Shown here piece by piece: positions 51,440 to 60,040 of a stretch of 64,000 nucleotides of DNA. Position numbers and translations under genes: made by a program. Numbering within the stretch: the stretch's first letter is position 1; each line of letters starts with the position of its first letter. This DNA comes from Anaerotardibacter muris (GTDB lineage Bacteria > Actinomycetota > Coriobacteriia > Coriobacteriales > Eggerthellaceae). Under the pieces are notes generated by a model. It saw nothing but the letters and a program-made list of their open reading frames with translations, ran no database searches and was not told where the DNA came from. The stretch is taken from contig NZ_CALPCD010000002.1 of NCBI RefSeq assembly GCF_943192915.1, positions 186,001 through 250,000 on the forward strand, written 5' to 3'.

Positions 51440-52234
51440 ATGAGGCTTGGTTTCATCGGATGCGGGAACATGGCGAAGGCCATCATCCAAGGGATCCTGG
51501 CAAAGGGCCTAGTAGCGCCCGAGGATATCTTGGCATCGAACACCACTCAAGCTCATGCGGATGCCACTGCTGCAGCGCTGGGCATTCAAGCGACCACCGA
51601 CAATACCCGTGTTGCGGGCGAGTCTGACATCGTCTTTCTGAGCGTGAAGCCCCAACAGTACGAAAGCGTCATCGATCAGGTGAAGGACAACCTGCATGAG
51701 TGCCAGATAGTAGTGAGCATAGCGCCGGGCAAGACGCTCGCATGGTTGAGCGACAAGATCGCTCGCCCCGTGAAGCTGGTACGCGCGATGCCGAACACTC
51801 CTGCTGTGGTAGGCGAAGGCATCACCACGTTCTGCGTAGGCGACCTTACCACGCCCGAAGATACGAAGATCGTAAAAGAGCTGCTCGAGAGCTTCGGTTT
51901 GGCTATCGAATTGAAGGAATCTCTGATGGATGCGGCAAGTGCGGTAGGCGGAAGCACTCCAGCATTCGCTTATATGTTCATCGAAGCGCTGGCTGATGGC
52001 GGCGTAGCCGAAGGGCTGCCGCGCGAACAAGCACGCACGATCGCAGCTCAGGCGGTACTCGGAAGTGCGAAGATGGTGCTGGAGTCGGGCAAGCATCCCG
52101 CGCAGTTGAAAGACGAAGTCTGCTCTCCTGGCGGTTCGACCATCGCCGGCGTACAAGAGCTGGAATGTGGTGCTTTCGATGGCACTACCATGAGCGCAGT
52201 CCAGGCCACGGTTGCCAAGGCGCGCAGCCTCTAG
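51440..52234 (+). CDS. proC: Pyrroline-5-carboxylate reductase
   Basis: 264 residues from ATG 51440, with GGAGG 4 bp upstream; a longer frame to 51389 is non-family. The dinucleotide-binding start MRLGFIGCGNMAKAIIQGIL is followed by the conserved VFLSVKPQQ block, RAMPNTPAVVGEGITTFCVG, and the C-terminal substrate/dimer motif DEVCSPGGSTIAGVQELE. It reduces 1-pyrroline-5-carboxylate to proline with NAD(P)H in the cytoplasm, the last step of proline synthesis. The length is normal (~265-270). No other proline gene is adjacent. Confidence 0.95.
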   Translation: MRLGFIGCGNMAKAIIQGILAKGLVAPEDILASNTTQAHADATAAALGIQATTDNTRVAGESDIVFLSVKPQQYESVIDQVKDNLHECQIVVSIAPGKTLAWLSDKIARPVKLVRAMPNTPAVVGEGITTFCVGDLTTPEDTKIVKELLESFGLAIELKESLMDAASAVGGSTPAFAYMFIEALADGGVAEGLPREQARTIAAQAVLGSAKMVLESGKHPAQLKDEVCSPGGSTIAGVQELECGAFDGTTMSAVQATVAKARSL

Positions 52235-52357
52235 GCCCAGCAGTCTCCAAGCTCGAACTCCCTATGTGCCAGCAAGGCAGGGTTTAGCCTAGTTCGCCAC
52301 CAACCCTGTCACGGCTATGATTATTTTGTGCACGCGCACGGAACTGAAAACGCTTTA

Positions 52358-52384
52358 TTAGCACTCTACCTATTAGAGTGCTAA
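52358..52384. promoter_or_regulatory. CIRCE operator (HrcA binding site) upstream of htpG
   Basis: TTAGCACTC (52358-52366), nine spacer bases, GAGTGCTAA (52376-52384): a perfect match to the CIRCE consensus. It lies 97 bp before the htpG ATG, with a CTGAAA -35-like hexamer just upstream (52344-52349). HrcA would repress htpG until heat shock. Confidence 0.95.
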
Positions 52385-52481
52385 TTTCTTTAGTGACAAA
52401 AAAGTGGGTAAGAAGGGCCGCCCCCCGATCCGTCCCAACATATCCACACCAGCGAACGAACGAAGCAAGAAAGGACCGTGG

Positions 52482-54386
52482 ATGAAACAGTTTAAGACCG
52501 AGAGCAAGAAACTGCTCGACTTGATGATCAACTCGATCTACACCAACCGCGAGATCTTCCTACGCGAACTGATCTCTAACGCATCGGATGCGGTCGATAA
52601 GCTCTATTTCAAGAGCCTGACCGATTCTTCCATCACGGTATCCAAGGACGACCTGTTCATCACCGTTTCCTTCGACCGCGATGAACGCACCATCACCGTC
52701 GAAGACTCGGGCATCGGCATGACCAAGGCCGAGCTTGAAGAGAACCTTGGCACCATCGCTCATTCGGGAAGCCAGCAATTCAAAGCCGAGAACGAAGAGC
52801 AACAAGGCAAAGATGTCGACATCATCGGTCAGTTCGGCGTGGGCTTCTATTCCGCCTTCATGGTTGCCAAGAAGGTTACAGTGAACACGCGCGCATGGGG
52901 CGCCGATGAATCTTGGAGCTGGACCAGCGATGGCATCGAAGGTTACTCCATCAAGAAGGGCAAGAAAGAGACGCACGGCACGCAGATAGTGCTGGAACTG
53001 AAGGACAACACCGAAGAAGAGGATTTCGACCTGTTCCTCTCCGAACCACAGCTGAAAAGCCTGATCAAGCGCTACAGCAACTACGTGCGCTATCCCATCA
53101 AGATGGAATGTCAGAAGTCCGTCGAGATGCCCAAGCCCGAAGATGCAGGCGATGACTATCAGCCGCAATACGAAACGGTCACCGAAGTGGAGACCATCAA
53201 CTCGATGATCCCCATCTGGAAGCGCCGCAAATCTGAAGTGAGCCAAGAAGAATACGACGAATTCTACAAGTCAGATTTCCACGACTACGCCAATCCCTTG
53301 CGCACTATCTCCATACACGCCGAAGGCACCTTGGCCTACGATGCGCTGCTGTTCATCCCGAGCCACGCACCTTACGACCTATATAGTAAGGACTACAAGA
53401 AGGGCCTGGCGCTCTACACCTCCAACGTGCTGATCATGGAGAAGTGCGAGGAGCTGCTGCCTGATTATTTCAACTTCGTGCGCGGCGTGGTAGACAGCCA
53501 GGACCTGACGCTGAACATCTCACGCGAGACCCTGCAGCACAACGGCCAGCTGCGTGCCATCGCCCAAAAGCTTGAGAAGAAGATCAAGTCCGACCTACTG
53601 AAGATGCTCGAAGATGACCGTGAGGCATACGAGAACTTCTTCAAGGACTTCGGTCGCGGCATCAAATACGGTATCTATTCAAGCTATGGTATGGATGCGG
53701 ACAAGCTCTCTGATCTGCTGCTGTTCTATTCAGCGACCGAAAAGAAGATGGTCACGCTAGCGGAATACCTGGAAAAGGCTGCCGAAGACCAGAAGTCCAT
53801 CTTCTATGCGGTGGGCGAATCGGTCGATCGCCTGGCGAAGATGCCCATCGTGAAGAGCGTCATGAACAAAGGCTACGACGTGCTGCTGTGCACCGAAGAC
53901 GTGGATGAATTCTGTCTGATGGCCATGAATAGCTTCGATGAGCGTCCTCTGAAGAACGTGGCTGGCGGCGATCTGGATCTAGAGACCGAAGACGAAAAGG
54001 AAGCAGCCGAGGCGATCACCAAGGAGAACGAATCGCTCTTCACCGCCATGGCTGAAGCGCTCGATGGAGCCGTGAAGCGCGTTGCTGTTTCTACGCGCCT
54101 TTCCGAAACGCCTGCAGCCGTTACCACCGAAGGGCCGATCTCACTCGAGATGGAGCGCATGATGGCCATGGGCCCTGATGGTGAGCGTATCAAAGCCGAT
54201 CGCGTATTGGAGCTGAACCCACAGCATCCCATCTTCGAAGTGCTGAAGAAAGCTCAGGAGGCTGGCGATTCTGAAAAGGTATCCCTCTATTCCACCATCC
54301 TCTACAACCAAGCATTGATCGTGGAGAACATGCCCATAGATGACCCAGTTGCCTACGCGCAAGCGGTCACATCCCTGATGGAATAA
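52482..54386 (+). CDS. htpG: Molecular chaperone HtpG (Hsp90)
   Basis: 634 residues from ATG 52482 with AAAGGA upstream; an in-frame extension to 52404 runs through the leader. The GHKL ATPase N-domain shows MKQFKTESKKLLDLMINSIY, the magnesium Asn in LRELISNASDAVDKL, the G1 block DSGIGMTKAEL and GQFGVGFYSAFMVA. The middle-domain block RGVVDSQDLTLNISRETLQ includes the conserved Arg of ISRE. The C-terminal dimerisation domain is present. It refolds or holds client proteins in the cytoplasm in an ATP-driven cycle. Control by the CIRCE site upstream is likely. A palindromic double hairpin directly after the stop can terminate it. Confidence 0.97.
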   Translation: MKQFKTESKKLLDLMINSIYTNREIFLRELISNASDAVDKLYFKSLTDSSITVSKDDLFITVSFDRDERTITVEDSGIGMTKAELEENLGTIAHSGSQQFKAENEEQQGKDVDIIGQFGVGFYSAFMVAKKVTVNTRAWGADESWSWTSDGIEGYSIKKGKKETHGTQIVLELKDNTEEEDFDLFLSEPQLKSLIKRYSNYVRYPIKMECQKSVEMPKPEDAGDDYQPQYETVTEVETINSMIPIWKRRKSEVSQEEYDEFYKSDFHDYANPLRTISIHAEGTLAYDALLFIPSHAPYDLYSKDYKKGLALYTSNVLIMEKCEELLPDYFNFVRGVVDSQDLTLNISRETLQHNGQLRAIAQKLEKKIKSDLLKMLEDDREAYENFFKDFGRGIKYGIYSSYGMDADKLSDLLLFYSATEKKMVTLAEYLEKAAEDQKSIFYAVGESVDRLAKMPIVKSVMNKGYDVLLCTEDVDEFCLMAMNSFDERPLKNVAGGDLDLETEDEKEAAEAITKENESLFTAMAEALDGAVKRVAVSTRLSETPAAVTTEGPISLEMERMMAMGPDGERIKADRVLELNPQHPIFEVLKKAQEAGDSEKVSLYSTILYNQALIVENMPIDDPVAYAQAVTSLME

Positions 54387-54387
54387 C

Positions 54388-54494
54388 GGGGACGGGTTCA
54401 TTTCTGTCCGGGACACTTTGGGGACAGGCTCAGAATCCTATTCGGGGACTGAGCCTGTCCCTTTTTTGTCACGGACAGAAATGAACCCGTCCCC
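54388..54494. repeat. REP-like nested palindromic repeat, copy 3
   Basis: Outer arms GGGGACGGGTTCATTTCTGT...(54388-54410, 23 bp) and their exact complement (54472-54494) enclose a second perfect inverted repeat, GGGACAGGCTCAG (54421-54433) with CTGAGCCTGTCCC (54449-54461), followed by six T. The outer arm is the same sequence as the copy at 50575. The layout, two nested palindromes of related sequence, resembles bacterial interspersed mosaic elements. Confidence 0.85.
54421..54467 (+). terminator. Terminator of htpG formed by the inner palindrome
   Basis: A 13-bp perfect stem (GGGACAGGCTCAG with its complement, 15-base loop) is followed directly by TTTTTT. It lies 34 bp after the htpG stop. 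Confidence 0.8.
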
Positions 54495-54624
54495 CGAAGC
54501 GAGCATTTTTTCGTTATACATGAACAAAGCGTGGGATTTTCGCATTTTCACTACAAATTCGGAGTAGAATGGTGCCCAGTTCAATGAATGATTTCTAGTA
54601 GCGAAGACACACGAAAGACCGACC

Positions 54625-56706
54625 ATGCCTCAAGATCATCATTCTTCACGCCCCCATCGTCGCCCTTCCCCTACGCGTCGTCGTCCAGAACGGCGATCGG
54701 TCGAACGCGAAGTGGTCCAGAGCGATGAGTTGTCATCAACGAGCGGTGCGCGTCTGATCTCGAGCGAAAATCCCTACGATCCCAGCATGAACCCTCATGC
54801 ATCCGCATCCTTCTCGGCGGTTTCGGGCGCAGGTGCCCCACATCCTAAATCTCCCGCAGGTCGCGCGCGCCAGCAATACGAGGCCAGCAAGACAGGCGAC
54901 ATCCCTCGTGTTACCGTGAATTCCGAATTACCGCCTTCTTATACAGGCGAACACCCCGCCGTTGCAGGCAGGCATGCTGCAGTTGCCCCCGACCAGCCCA
55001 CTGGTACGGGAAGACACGCAGCGATCGGCCGCGGACAAACGAACCCCGCAGCTCATCGCACCGGCGGCATTCCGCGTGTTGCCGCAAGCGTCAGCTCGAC
55101 AAGCCCGCAAAACCCCAACGCTACTGGACAGACTCCTCGCGTGGCAGCTCACGCGAATCCTCACCCTTCGCGCACAGGGCAGCAGGCACCTGTCATGGGC
55201 ACGCACACCGAAGCGCCTAAGCGCTCTCCGCAACAACCCGTCCAACCAGCCACCCACGGCTCTCTGCAGCAGCCAACTCAACAGCTTGCCCAGCAGCCAG
55301 TACAAGGCCCTGAAAGCACCAGTTCTTTCATCCCTGCTACTGCACAGCTGAACAGCGATCCTCATTCAACGGGTGCCCATCAAGCCTATCAAGACTACAC
55401 AGCCGCAAGCGGCCGCTATAAAGCGCGCCCTCATGTGAACGCTGGCAAGCCAGGCCATGGCAACGACCGCAGCCAAAGCGTTCACGCTGGTCAGGGGGGC
55501 ACGGGAAGTTTCCTGCCCGTTAATGCCCAAGCGCAGCATTCCCGCCGTCGCAAGAAGGGCATACCTCGCGTCGTCGCCATCGTTGCTATCGCTATCGCAG
55601 TGGTCTTCGGCGGCTGCTTCGCATTCAATCAGATCGTCTACGCTGGCCCCATCGAGGCTACGGTCAATGGTGAGAAGGTAACGCTTCAGGGCAGTGAACG
55701 CTCCATCGAAGGACTGCTCGACAACAACATCGTCAGCGTGACGCCCGGCAATTATGTAGCGGTAGACAACTCGATCATCCGCGAAGGAGATGGCCAGCGC
55801 TGCAGCGCGCTGATCAACGAACAGCAGGTCGACTTGAATGCCCATATCAACGAAGGCGATTCTGTAGTGGTCTCTAACGGCGGCGATGTGATGGAAGAAT
55901 ATGTCGATTCCGCCCCCACTGTCTTGCCCGCAAGCTATACGCGTGAAGGAGATTGGGGTGCGCTCCATGTCTTCTTGCCTGGTCAGGATGGCGAAATGGT
56001 AACGCGTACGGGTTCTGAATCGGGCATCACCGTCGATCAGGTGACCAAAGAGAAGATCGACGAACGCCTGGTCTACTACAACGCGGATACGAACGGTAAA
56101 AAGGTGATCGCGCTCACATTCGACGATGGTCCTTGGGATGGATCCACCGAGCAGATCCTTGACATCCTGAAAGAGAACGGCGCGAAAGCAACCTTCTACA
56201 CCATCGGCAATCAGGTTTCCGAACATTCCGATTCCATCAAGCGCATGGCCAGCGAAGGCCACGAGATCGCAACCCACACGTGGGACCATGCGGATGGTTC
56301 TGGCAAAGGTGTCTCGCTCGACTTGATGAGCACCACTGAACGTCAACAAGAAGTTGAGGAGGGTCTTGCCGTGATCGAAGAGATATCGGGCAAAGCGGGA
56401 AGCCTCTTCTTCCGCGCACCCGGCGGCAACTTCGGACAAGACACCGCATCCGATCTGATGGCCCTGATCGATGGCGAGATCGGCTGGAACGTAGACACCG
56501 AAGATTGGCGCAGACCAGGCGCAGATGTCATCGCTGAGCGCATCAAGAGCGTCCAGCCTGGCGGCATCGTATTGATGCACGATGGCGGCGGCGACCGATC
56601 CCAGACCGTTGCAGCTCTGCGTGAAGCGCTCCCCTACCTGAAGAGCCAGGGCTATGAATTCGTCACCATCTCTGAACTGATCGAACAATACCCCTACCAA
56701 CAATAG
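54625..56706 (+). CDS. Membrane-anchored polysaccharide deacetylase (NodB/CE4) with long disordered N-terminus
   Basis: 693 residues. Residues 1-310 are a low-complexity cytoplasmic stretch rich in Pro, Gln, His, Ser and Arg. A single helix (IPRVVAIVAIAIAVVFGGCF, ~312-332) anchors the protein. A ~150-residue extracytoplasmic beta region (VNGEKVTLQGSERSIEGLLD), perhaps DUF348-like, precedes the CE4 domain (~490-690). NodB motifs are intact: TFDDGPWDG (Asp500, Asp501), THTWDHADG (metal His551 and His555), FRAPGGNFG, DTEDWRRPG and IVLMHDGGGDRSQTV. It would remove acetyl groups from peptidoglycan or another glycan outside the cell. The proline-rich cytoplasmic tail could recruit partners (inference). 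Confidence 0.9.
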   Translation: MPQDHHSSRPHRRPSPTRRRPERRSVEREVVQSDELSSTSGARLISSENPYDPSMNPHASASFSAVSGAGAPHPKSPAGRARQQYEASKTGDIPRVTVNSELPPSYTGEHPAVAGRHAAVAPDQPTGTGRHAAIGRGQTNPAAHRTGGIPRVAASVSSTSPQNPNATGQTPRVAAHANPHPSRTGQQAPVMGTHTEAPKRSPQQPVQPATHGSLQQPTQQLAQQPVQGPESTSSFIPATAQLNSDPHSTGAHQAYQDYTAASGRYKARPHVNAGKPGHGNDRSQSVHAGQGGTGSFLPVNAQAQHSRRRKKGIPRVVAIVAIAIAVVFGGCFAFNQIVYAGPIEATVNGEKVTLQGSERSIEGLLDNNIVSVTPGNYVAVDNSIIREGDGQRCSALINEQQVDLNAHINEGDSVVVSNGGDVMEEYVDSAPTVLPASYTREGDWGALHVFLPGQDGEMVTRTGSESGITVDQVTKEKIDERLVYYNADTNGKKVIALTFDDGPWDGSTEQILDILKENGAKATFYTIGNQVSEHSDSIKRMASEGHEIATHTWDHADGSGKGVSLDLMSTTERQQEVEEGLAVIEEISGKAGSLFFRAPGGNFGQDTASDLMALIDGEIGWNVDTEDWRRPGADVIAERIKSVQPGGIVLMHDGGGDRSQTVAALREALPYLKSQGYEFVTISELIEQYPYQQ

Positions 56707-56798
56707 CGGGCAAAAAGGGTCACACCCCCGTTTGTCCACTCCAAACCGTGCGACTTTCGTTTTATACTAAGTGAACTGTAAGAAACGAAAGGAACGCT

Positions 56799-57596
56799 AT
56801 GAACATCAAGAAATTTGGTGTGGTCGTCCTGCTCGGCGCCCTTGTTGCTTCGTTCGGCCTCTTCGGCTGCTCGAGCAACAACGCAAGCTCCGATTCTTCC
56901 GATGACTACACCCTCCTGAACGATGGCGTGCTGGTCGTGGGTCTTTCCCCTGACTATCCGCCGTTCGAGAACCTTGAAGGCGACGAACTGGTCGGCTTCG
57001 AAGTTGAGCTCGGTCAGGCTATCGCTGAAGAGCTTGGCCTCCAGTACGAGAACAAGAACCTTCAGTTCGACGCGATCATCCCTGCAGTGACCGCAGGCGG
57101 CCAGGTTGACATCGGCATGTCTGGCTTCACCGTTACCCCTGAACGCGCAGAGCAGATCGACTTCACCGACACCTTCTACATCGACGACCAGGCTGTGGCC
57201 GTTATGAAGGACGAAGGCATCACCAAGGACAACGCCGCAGATGCACTGAACCAGGAAGGCGTCATCATCGCTGTTCAGTCTGGCACCACGGGCGAAGTCT
57301 ACGCTCAGGAGAACTATCCCAACGCAGTGATCCAGCCCTATGGCAACTCCACCGACTGCTTCGCAGCGATGCAGTCTGGCCAGGCTAACGCAGTCTGCAC
57401 CAATAAGGCTGTTGTCGAGAAGATGATCAAGGATGCATACCAGAACGCAGAGATCGTAGCCACCAGCGCAACGGGCGAAGAGTATGCGATCGTCGTTTCC
57501 AAGGACAACCCCAAGCTGACCGAGGCTATCAACGAAGCACTCAAGAAGCTCCAGGAGAACGGCACCATCGACGAACTCACCGCGAAGTGGTTCTAA
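56799..57596 (+). CDS. Polar amino-acid ABC transporter substrate-binding lipoprotein
   Basis: 265 residues with a lipoprotein signal (VVLLGALVASFGLFGCSSNN, Cys24). The SBP_bac_3 fold is evident: LVVGLSPDYPPFENLEGDEL, GFEVELGQAIAEELGL, DIGMSGFTVTPERAEQIDFT, and IAVQSGTTGEVYAQENYP. The family binds polar or basic amino acids at the outer face and delivers them to the permease. A TATACT box at 56763-56768 precedes it. A strong hairpin separates it from the permease gene, so it is probably made in excess. The ligand is not determinable. Confidence 0.92.
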   Translation: MNIKKFGVVVLLGALVASFGLFGCSSNNASSDSSDDYTLLNDGVLVVGLSPDYPPFENLEGDELVGFEVELGQAIAEELGLQYENKNLQFDAIIPAVTAGGQVDIGMSGFTVTPERAEQIDFTDTFYIDDQAVAVMKDEGITKDNAADALNQEGVIIAVQSGTTGEVYAQENYPNAVIQPYGNSTDCFAAMQSGQANAVCTNKAVVEKMIKDAYQNAEIVATSATGEEYAIVVSKDNPKLTEAINEALKKLQENGTIDELTAKWF

Positions 57597-57611
57597 TCTC
57601 TTGAACTCGCG

Positions 57612-57643
57612 CCCTCCTCACCATTTGGTGGGGAGGGTTTTTT
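57612..57643 (+). terminator. Intra-operon terminator after the binding-protein gene
   Basis: CCCTCCTCACC (57612-57622) pairs with GGTGGGGAGGG (57627-57637), one G-U pair, and is followed by TTTTTT. It lies 15 bp after the stop and 15 bp before the permease start, so it can attenuate transcription into the permease and ATPase genes. Confidence 0.88.
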
Positions 57644-57657
57644 ATTAAGGACACATC

Positions 57658-59169
57658 ATGCAACAACGCATATCTTCTGCTGCTGCCGTGCTGATGGCCT
57701 TCGTGGTCGCTTGCGCGGTGGCATTCGTTGGGCTCACCGCACTGCCCGCTGATGCTGAAGCGCTCGACACTGCCAAGTGCACCGCGCGCCCCAACGCTGA
57801 TGGCTCGAGTGAGGTAAAAGGCGCTACCGAGACCCGCATCACGTGGGAAGGCCAAGCGGCCGAGGATGAGAGCATCAAGGGCATCACGCTCACGCTTCCT
57901 CAGGGCACATCGTTCACCACCAAGAACGCGCGCATCACCATGCTCTCAGGCGAAGACCTGATGCAGCGCACGAACATCGACGCGAGCTTCTCCCAGGAGG
58001 GAGACTCCATCGTAGCGACCTTCGACAACGCTGCTCCTGCTGGCGGCTATTTCCGCTTCGAAGTCTACGAGGTGAAGTTCCCCGCTACTGGTGGCGCCAT
58101 GGAGCTTACTGGCACCTATGAGCTGGCTGATGGCGACTATAAAGAGATCGGCGAAATACCCGCTATCAATGTAGTGAGCGTGGATCCTGCAGAAGAATTG
58201 TCCAGCTACCTGGGCAAGCAAGAATGGGTCCAGGCGTGGAATTCCAACAAGTTCCTCCACCTATTCCTTGATCCCACCATCTTGGTGACCAGTTTCCCCG
58301 TGGTGGTCAAAGGCTTCTTCATGGCTTTGGGCATCGTGCTGGTAGCGTTCCCCTGCGCGATCCCCTTCGGCCTTATCTTGGCACTCATGCGCATGTCACG
58401 TCTTCGCGTGCTGCGCGGCATCGCTACCACCTACGTGAACGTGGTCCGCGGCACCCCGTTGTTCCTGCAGATCTACATTGCATTCTTCGGCTTGCCACTG
58501 GCGGGCATGCAAGTGCCGCCTTTCCCGCTGGGCGTAGTGGTGCTGGCCATGAATTCGAGTGCGTATCTATGTGAGATATTCCGCGCTGGCATCCAGTCCA
58601 TTCCCAAGGGGCAATTCGAAGCTTCACGTTCGCTGGGCATGAACGGTGCGCAAACGATGCTCTTCGTTATCATCCCGCAGACCGTGCGCCGCGTTATCCC
58701 CACGATGACCAGCGAATTCATCCTGCTTTACAAGGACACTTCGCTGCTTGCGGCAGTAGGCGTCATGGAAGTGGTCATGTACGCGAAGACCATCGTGGCA
58801 GCCACTGGCTCCATCACGCCTTATATCGTTGCAGCTTGCTTCTACCTGGTCATCACGCTTCCGCTGGCTAAGATCGTTGGTCATCTGGAAGATCATCTAG
58901 CAAACAAGGACGCGGGTGGCTCCAAGAAGAAGAAACGCAAGAAGCACAAGGCCCCTGCCCCGCTCGACCCTGAACTCGAAGGCAATCTTGCGGTAGCGAG
59001 CGAGTCGCGCTTCGGAGAGAATCTTCGTGCTGCCGAAAAGGCGATAGAAGCCAAGGCGGTCTCAGCTGCAGACTCCTTGGTCGAAGAGTTGCATGCCGAA
59101 AAAGAAGCCGCCTCTGCCGCATTGCGCGGCGCTTCCTCCCTGGCCACTGAGAGCGGAAAGGCGGAGTAG
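57658..59169 (+). CDS. Amino-acid ABC transporter permease with an added extracytoplasmic N-terminal domain
   Basis: 503 residues, about twice the usual His/Glu/Gln-type permease. A signal peptide ([20 protein letters not shown]) is followed by a ~150-residue beta-rich extracytoplasmic domain (~35-185) with no family recognised. Then comes the permease core (~200-410; start [20 protein letters not shown]) with [20 protein letters not shown] and the EAA loop [20 protein letters not shown]. The C-terminus (~415-503) is a Lys-rich then Ala/Glu-rich cytoplasmic tail. It forms the membrane channel with the ATPase that follows 2 bp later. The extra domain could interact with the binding protein or cell wall (inference). 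Confidence 0.88.
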   Translation: MQQRISSAAAVLMAFVVACAVAFVGLTALPADAEALDTAKCTARPNADGSSEVKGATETRITWEGQAAEDESIKGITLTLPQGTSFTTKNARITMLSGEDLMQRTNIDASFSQEGDSIVATFDNAAPAGGYFRFEVYEVKFPATGGAMELTGTYELADGDYKEIGEIPAINVVSVDPAEELSSYLGKQEWVQAWNSNKFLHLFLDPTILVTSFPVVVKGFFMALGIVLVAFPCAIPFGLILALMRMSRLRVLRGIATTYVNVVRGTPLFLQIYIAFFGLPLAGMQVPPFPLGVVVLAMNSSAYLCEIFRAGIQSIPKGQFEASRSLGMNGAQTMLFVIIPQTVRRVIPTMTSEFILLYKDTSLLAAVGVMEVVMYAKTIVAATGSITPYIVAACFYLVITLPLAKIVGHLEDHLANKDAGGSKKKKRKKHKAPAPLDPELEGNLAVASESRFGENLRAAEKAIEAKAVSAADSLVEELHAEKEAASAALRGASSLATESGKAE

Positions 59170-59171
59170 CG

Positions 59172-59942
59172 ATGAGCGAAATGAACAATCATCACGTGAC
59201 CGATGAAGTGGTCGTACGCATCGAGAACCTGACCAAGAGCTTTGATGAGCTACAAGTCCTGCGCGGCGTTGACCTGGAAGTGCATCGCGGTGAAGTGGTG
59301 GTGATCTTGGGTCCTTCTGGATCGGGTAAGTCCACGCTCTTGCGCTGCGTGAATCTGCTCGAGGTTCCCACGTCGGGCAAGGTCTTCGTCGAAGACACCG
59401 AGATAACCGCCAAGGATGTGGATATCAACAAGGTACGCGCGAAACTGGGCATGGTGTTCCAGAGCTTCAACTTGTTCCCGCATCTTACCGCCAAGAAGAA
59501 CGTGATGCTGGCACAACGTAAAGTGCTGAAGCGATCAGAGGCCGAAGCAGAGGCTAAGGCGATCGAAGAGTTGACCAAGGTTGGCTTATCCGAACGCGTT
59601 GACTATAAACCCAGCCAGCTTTCGGGCGGCCAGCAGCAGCGCGTGGCTATTGCTCGCGCACTGGCCATGGATCCCCACGTGATGCTCTTCGACGAGGCAA
59701 CCAGCGCGCTCGACCCTGAGCTGGTTCGTGGCGTTTTGACCGTCATGAAGGATCTTGCTCGTGAAGGCATGACCATGATCGTGGTCACGCATGAAATGGG
59801 CTTTGCACGCGACGTGGCTGACCGCGTCATCTTCATGGACGGTGGCGTGATCGTGGAGGAGGGCACTCCCGAAGAGGTCTTCGACCATCCCAAATCTGAC
59901 CGCACCAAGGATTTCTTGGGTCATATCGTCGAAGTTGCTTAG
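59172..59942 (+). CDS. Amino-acid ABC transporter ATP-binding protein (GlnQ-like)
   Basis: 256 residues. Walker A is GPSGSGKST (residues 47-55), the Q-loop [20 protein letters not shown], the signature [19 protein letters not shown], Walker [15 protein letters not shown], and the switch His is in [19 protein letters not shown]. This is the polar amino-acid type of ATPase. It begins 2 bp after the permease stop and completes the three-gene importer. It works as a dimer on the cytoplasmic face. Confidence 0.95.
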   Translation: MSEMNNHHVTDEVVVRIENLTKSFDELQVLRGVDLEVHRGEVVVILGPSGSGKSTLLRCVNLLEVPTSGKVFVEDTEITAKDVDINKVRAKLGMVFQSFNLFPHLTAKKNVMLAQRKVLKRSEAEAEAKAIEELTKVGLSERVDYKPSQLSGGQQQRVAIARALAMDPHVMLFDEATSALDPELVRGVLTVMKDLAREGMTMIVVTHEMGFARDVADRVIFMDGGVIVEEGTPEEVFDHPKSDRTKDFLGHIVEVA

Positions 59943-59984
59943 CGGCCACTTGTTGCAACCCCGAAGATTCCCGATCGATCTACA

Positions 59985-60015
59985 AAGAAGGCGACCCATA
60001 TTGGGTCGCCTTCTT
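59985..60015. terminator. Bidirectional terminator between the ABC ATPase and frc-like genes
   Basis: AAGAAGGCGACCCA (59985-59998) and TGGGTCGCCTTCTT (60002-60015) pair perfectly over 14 bp with a 3-base loop, between two convergent genes. Confidence 0.9.
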
Positions 60016-60040
60016 ACGTTCGGCATGAAGCCTTCGGTGC

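Noticed and set aside
55366..56739. Minus-strand 457-codon open frame
   Set aside because: Antisense to the NodB deacetylase, all motifs of which are present on the plus strand.
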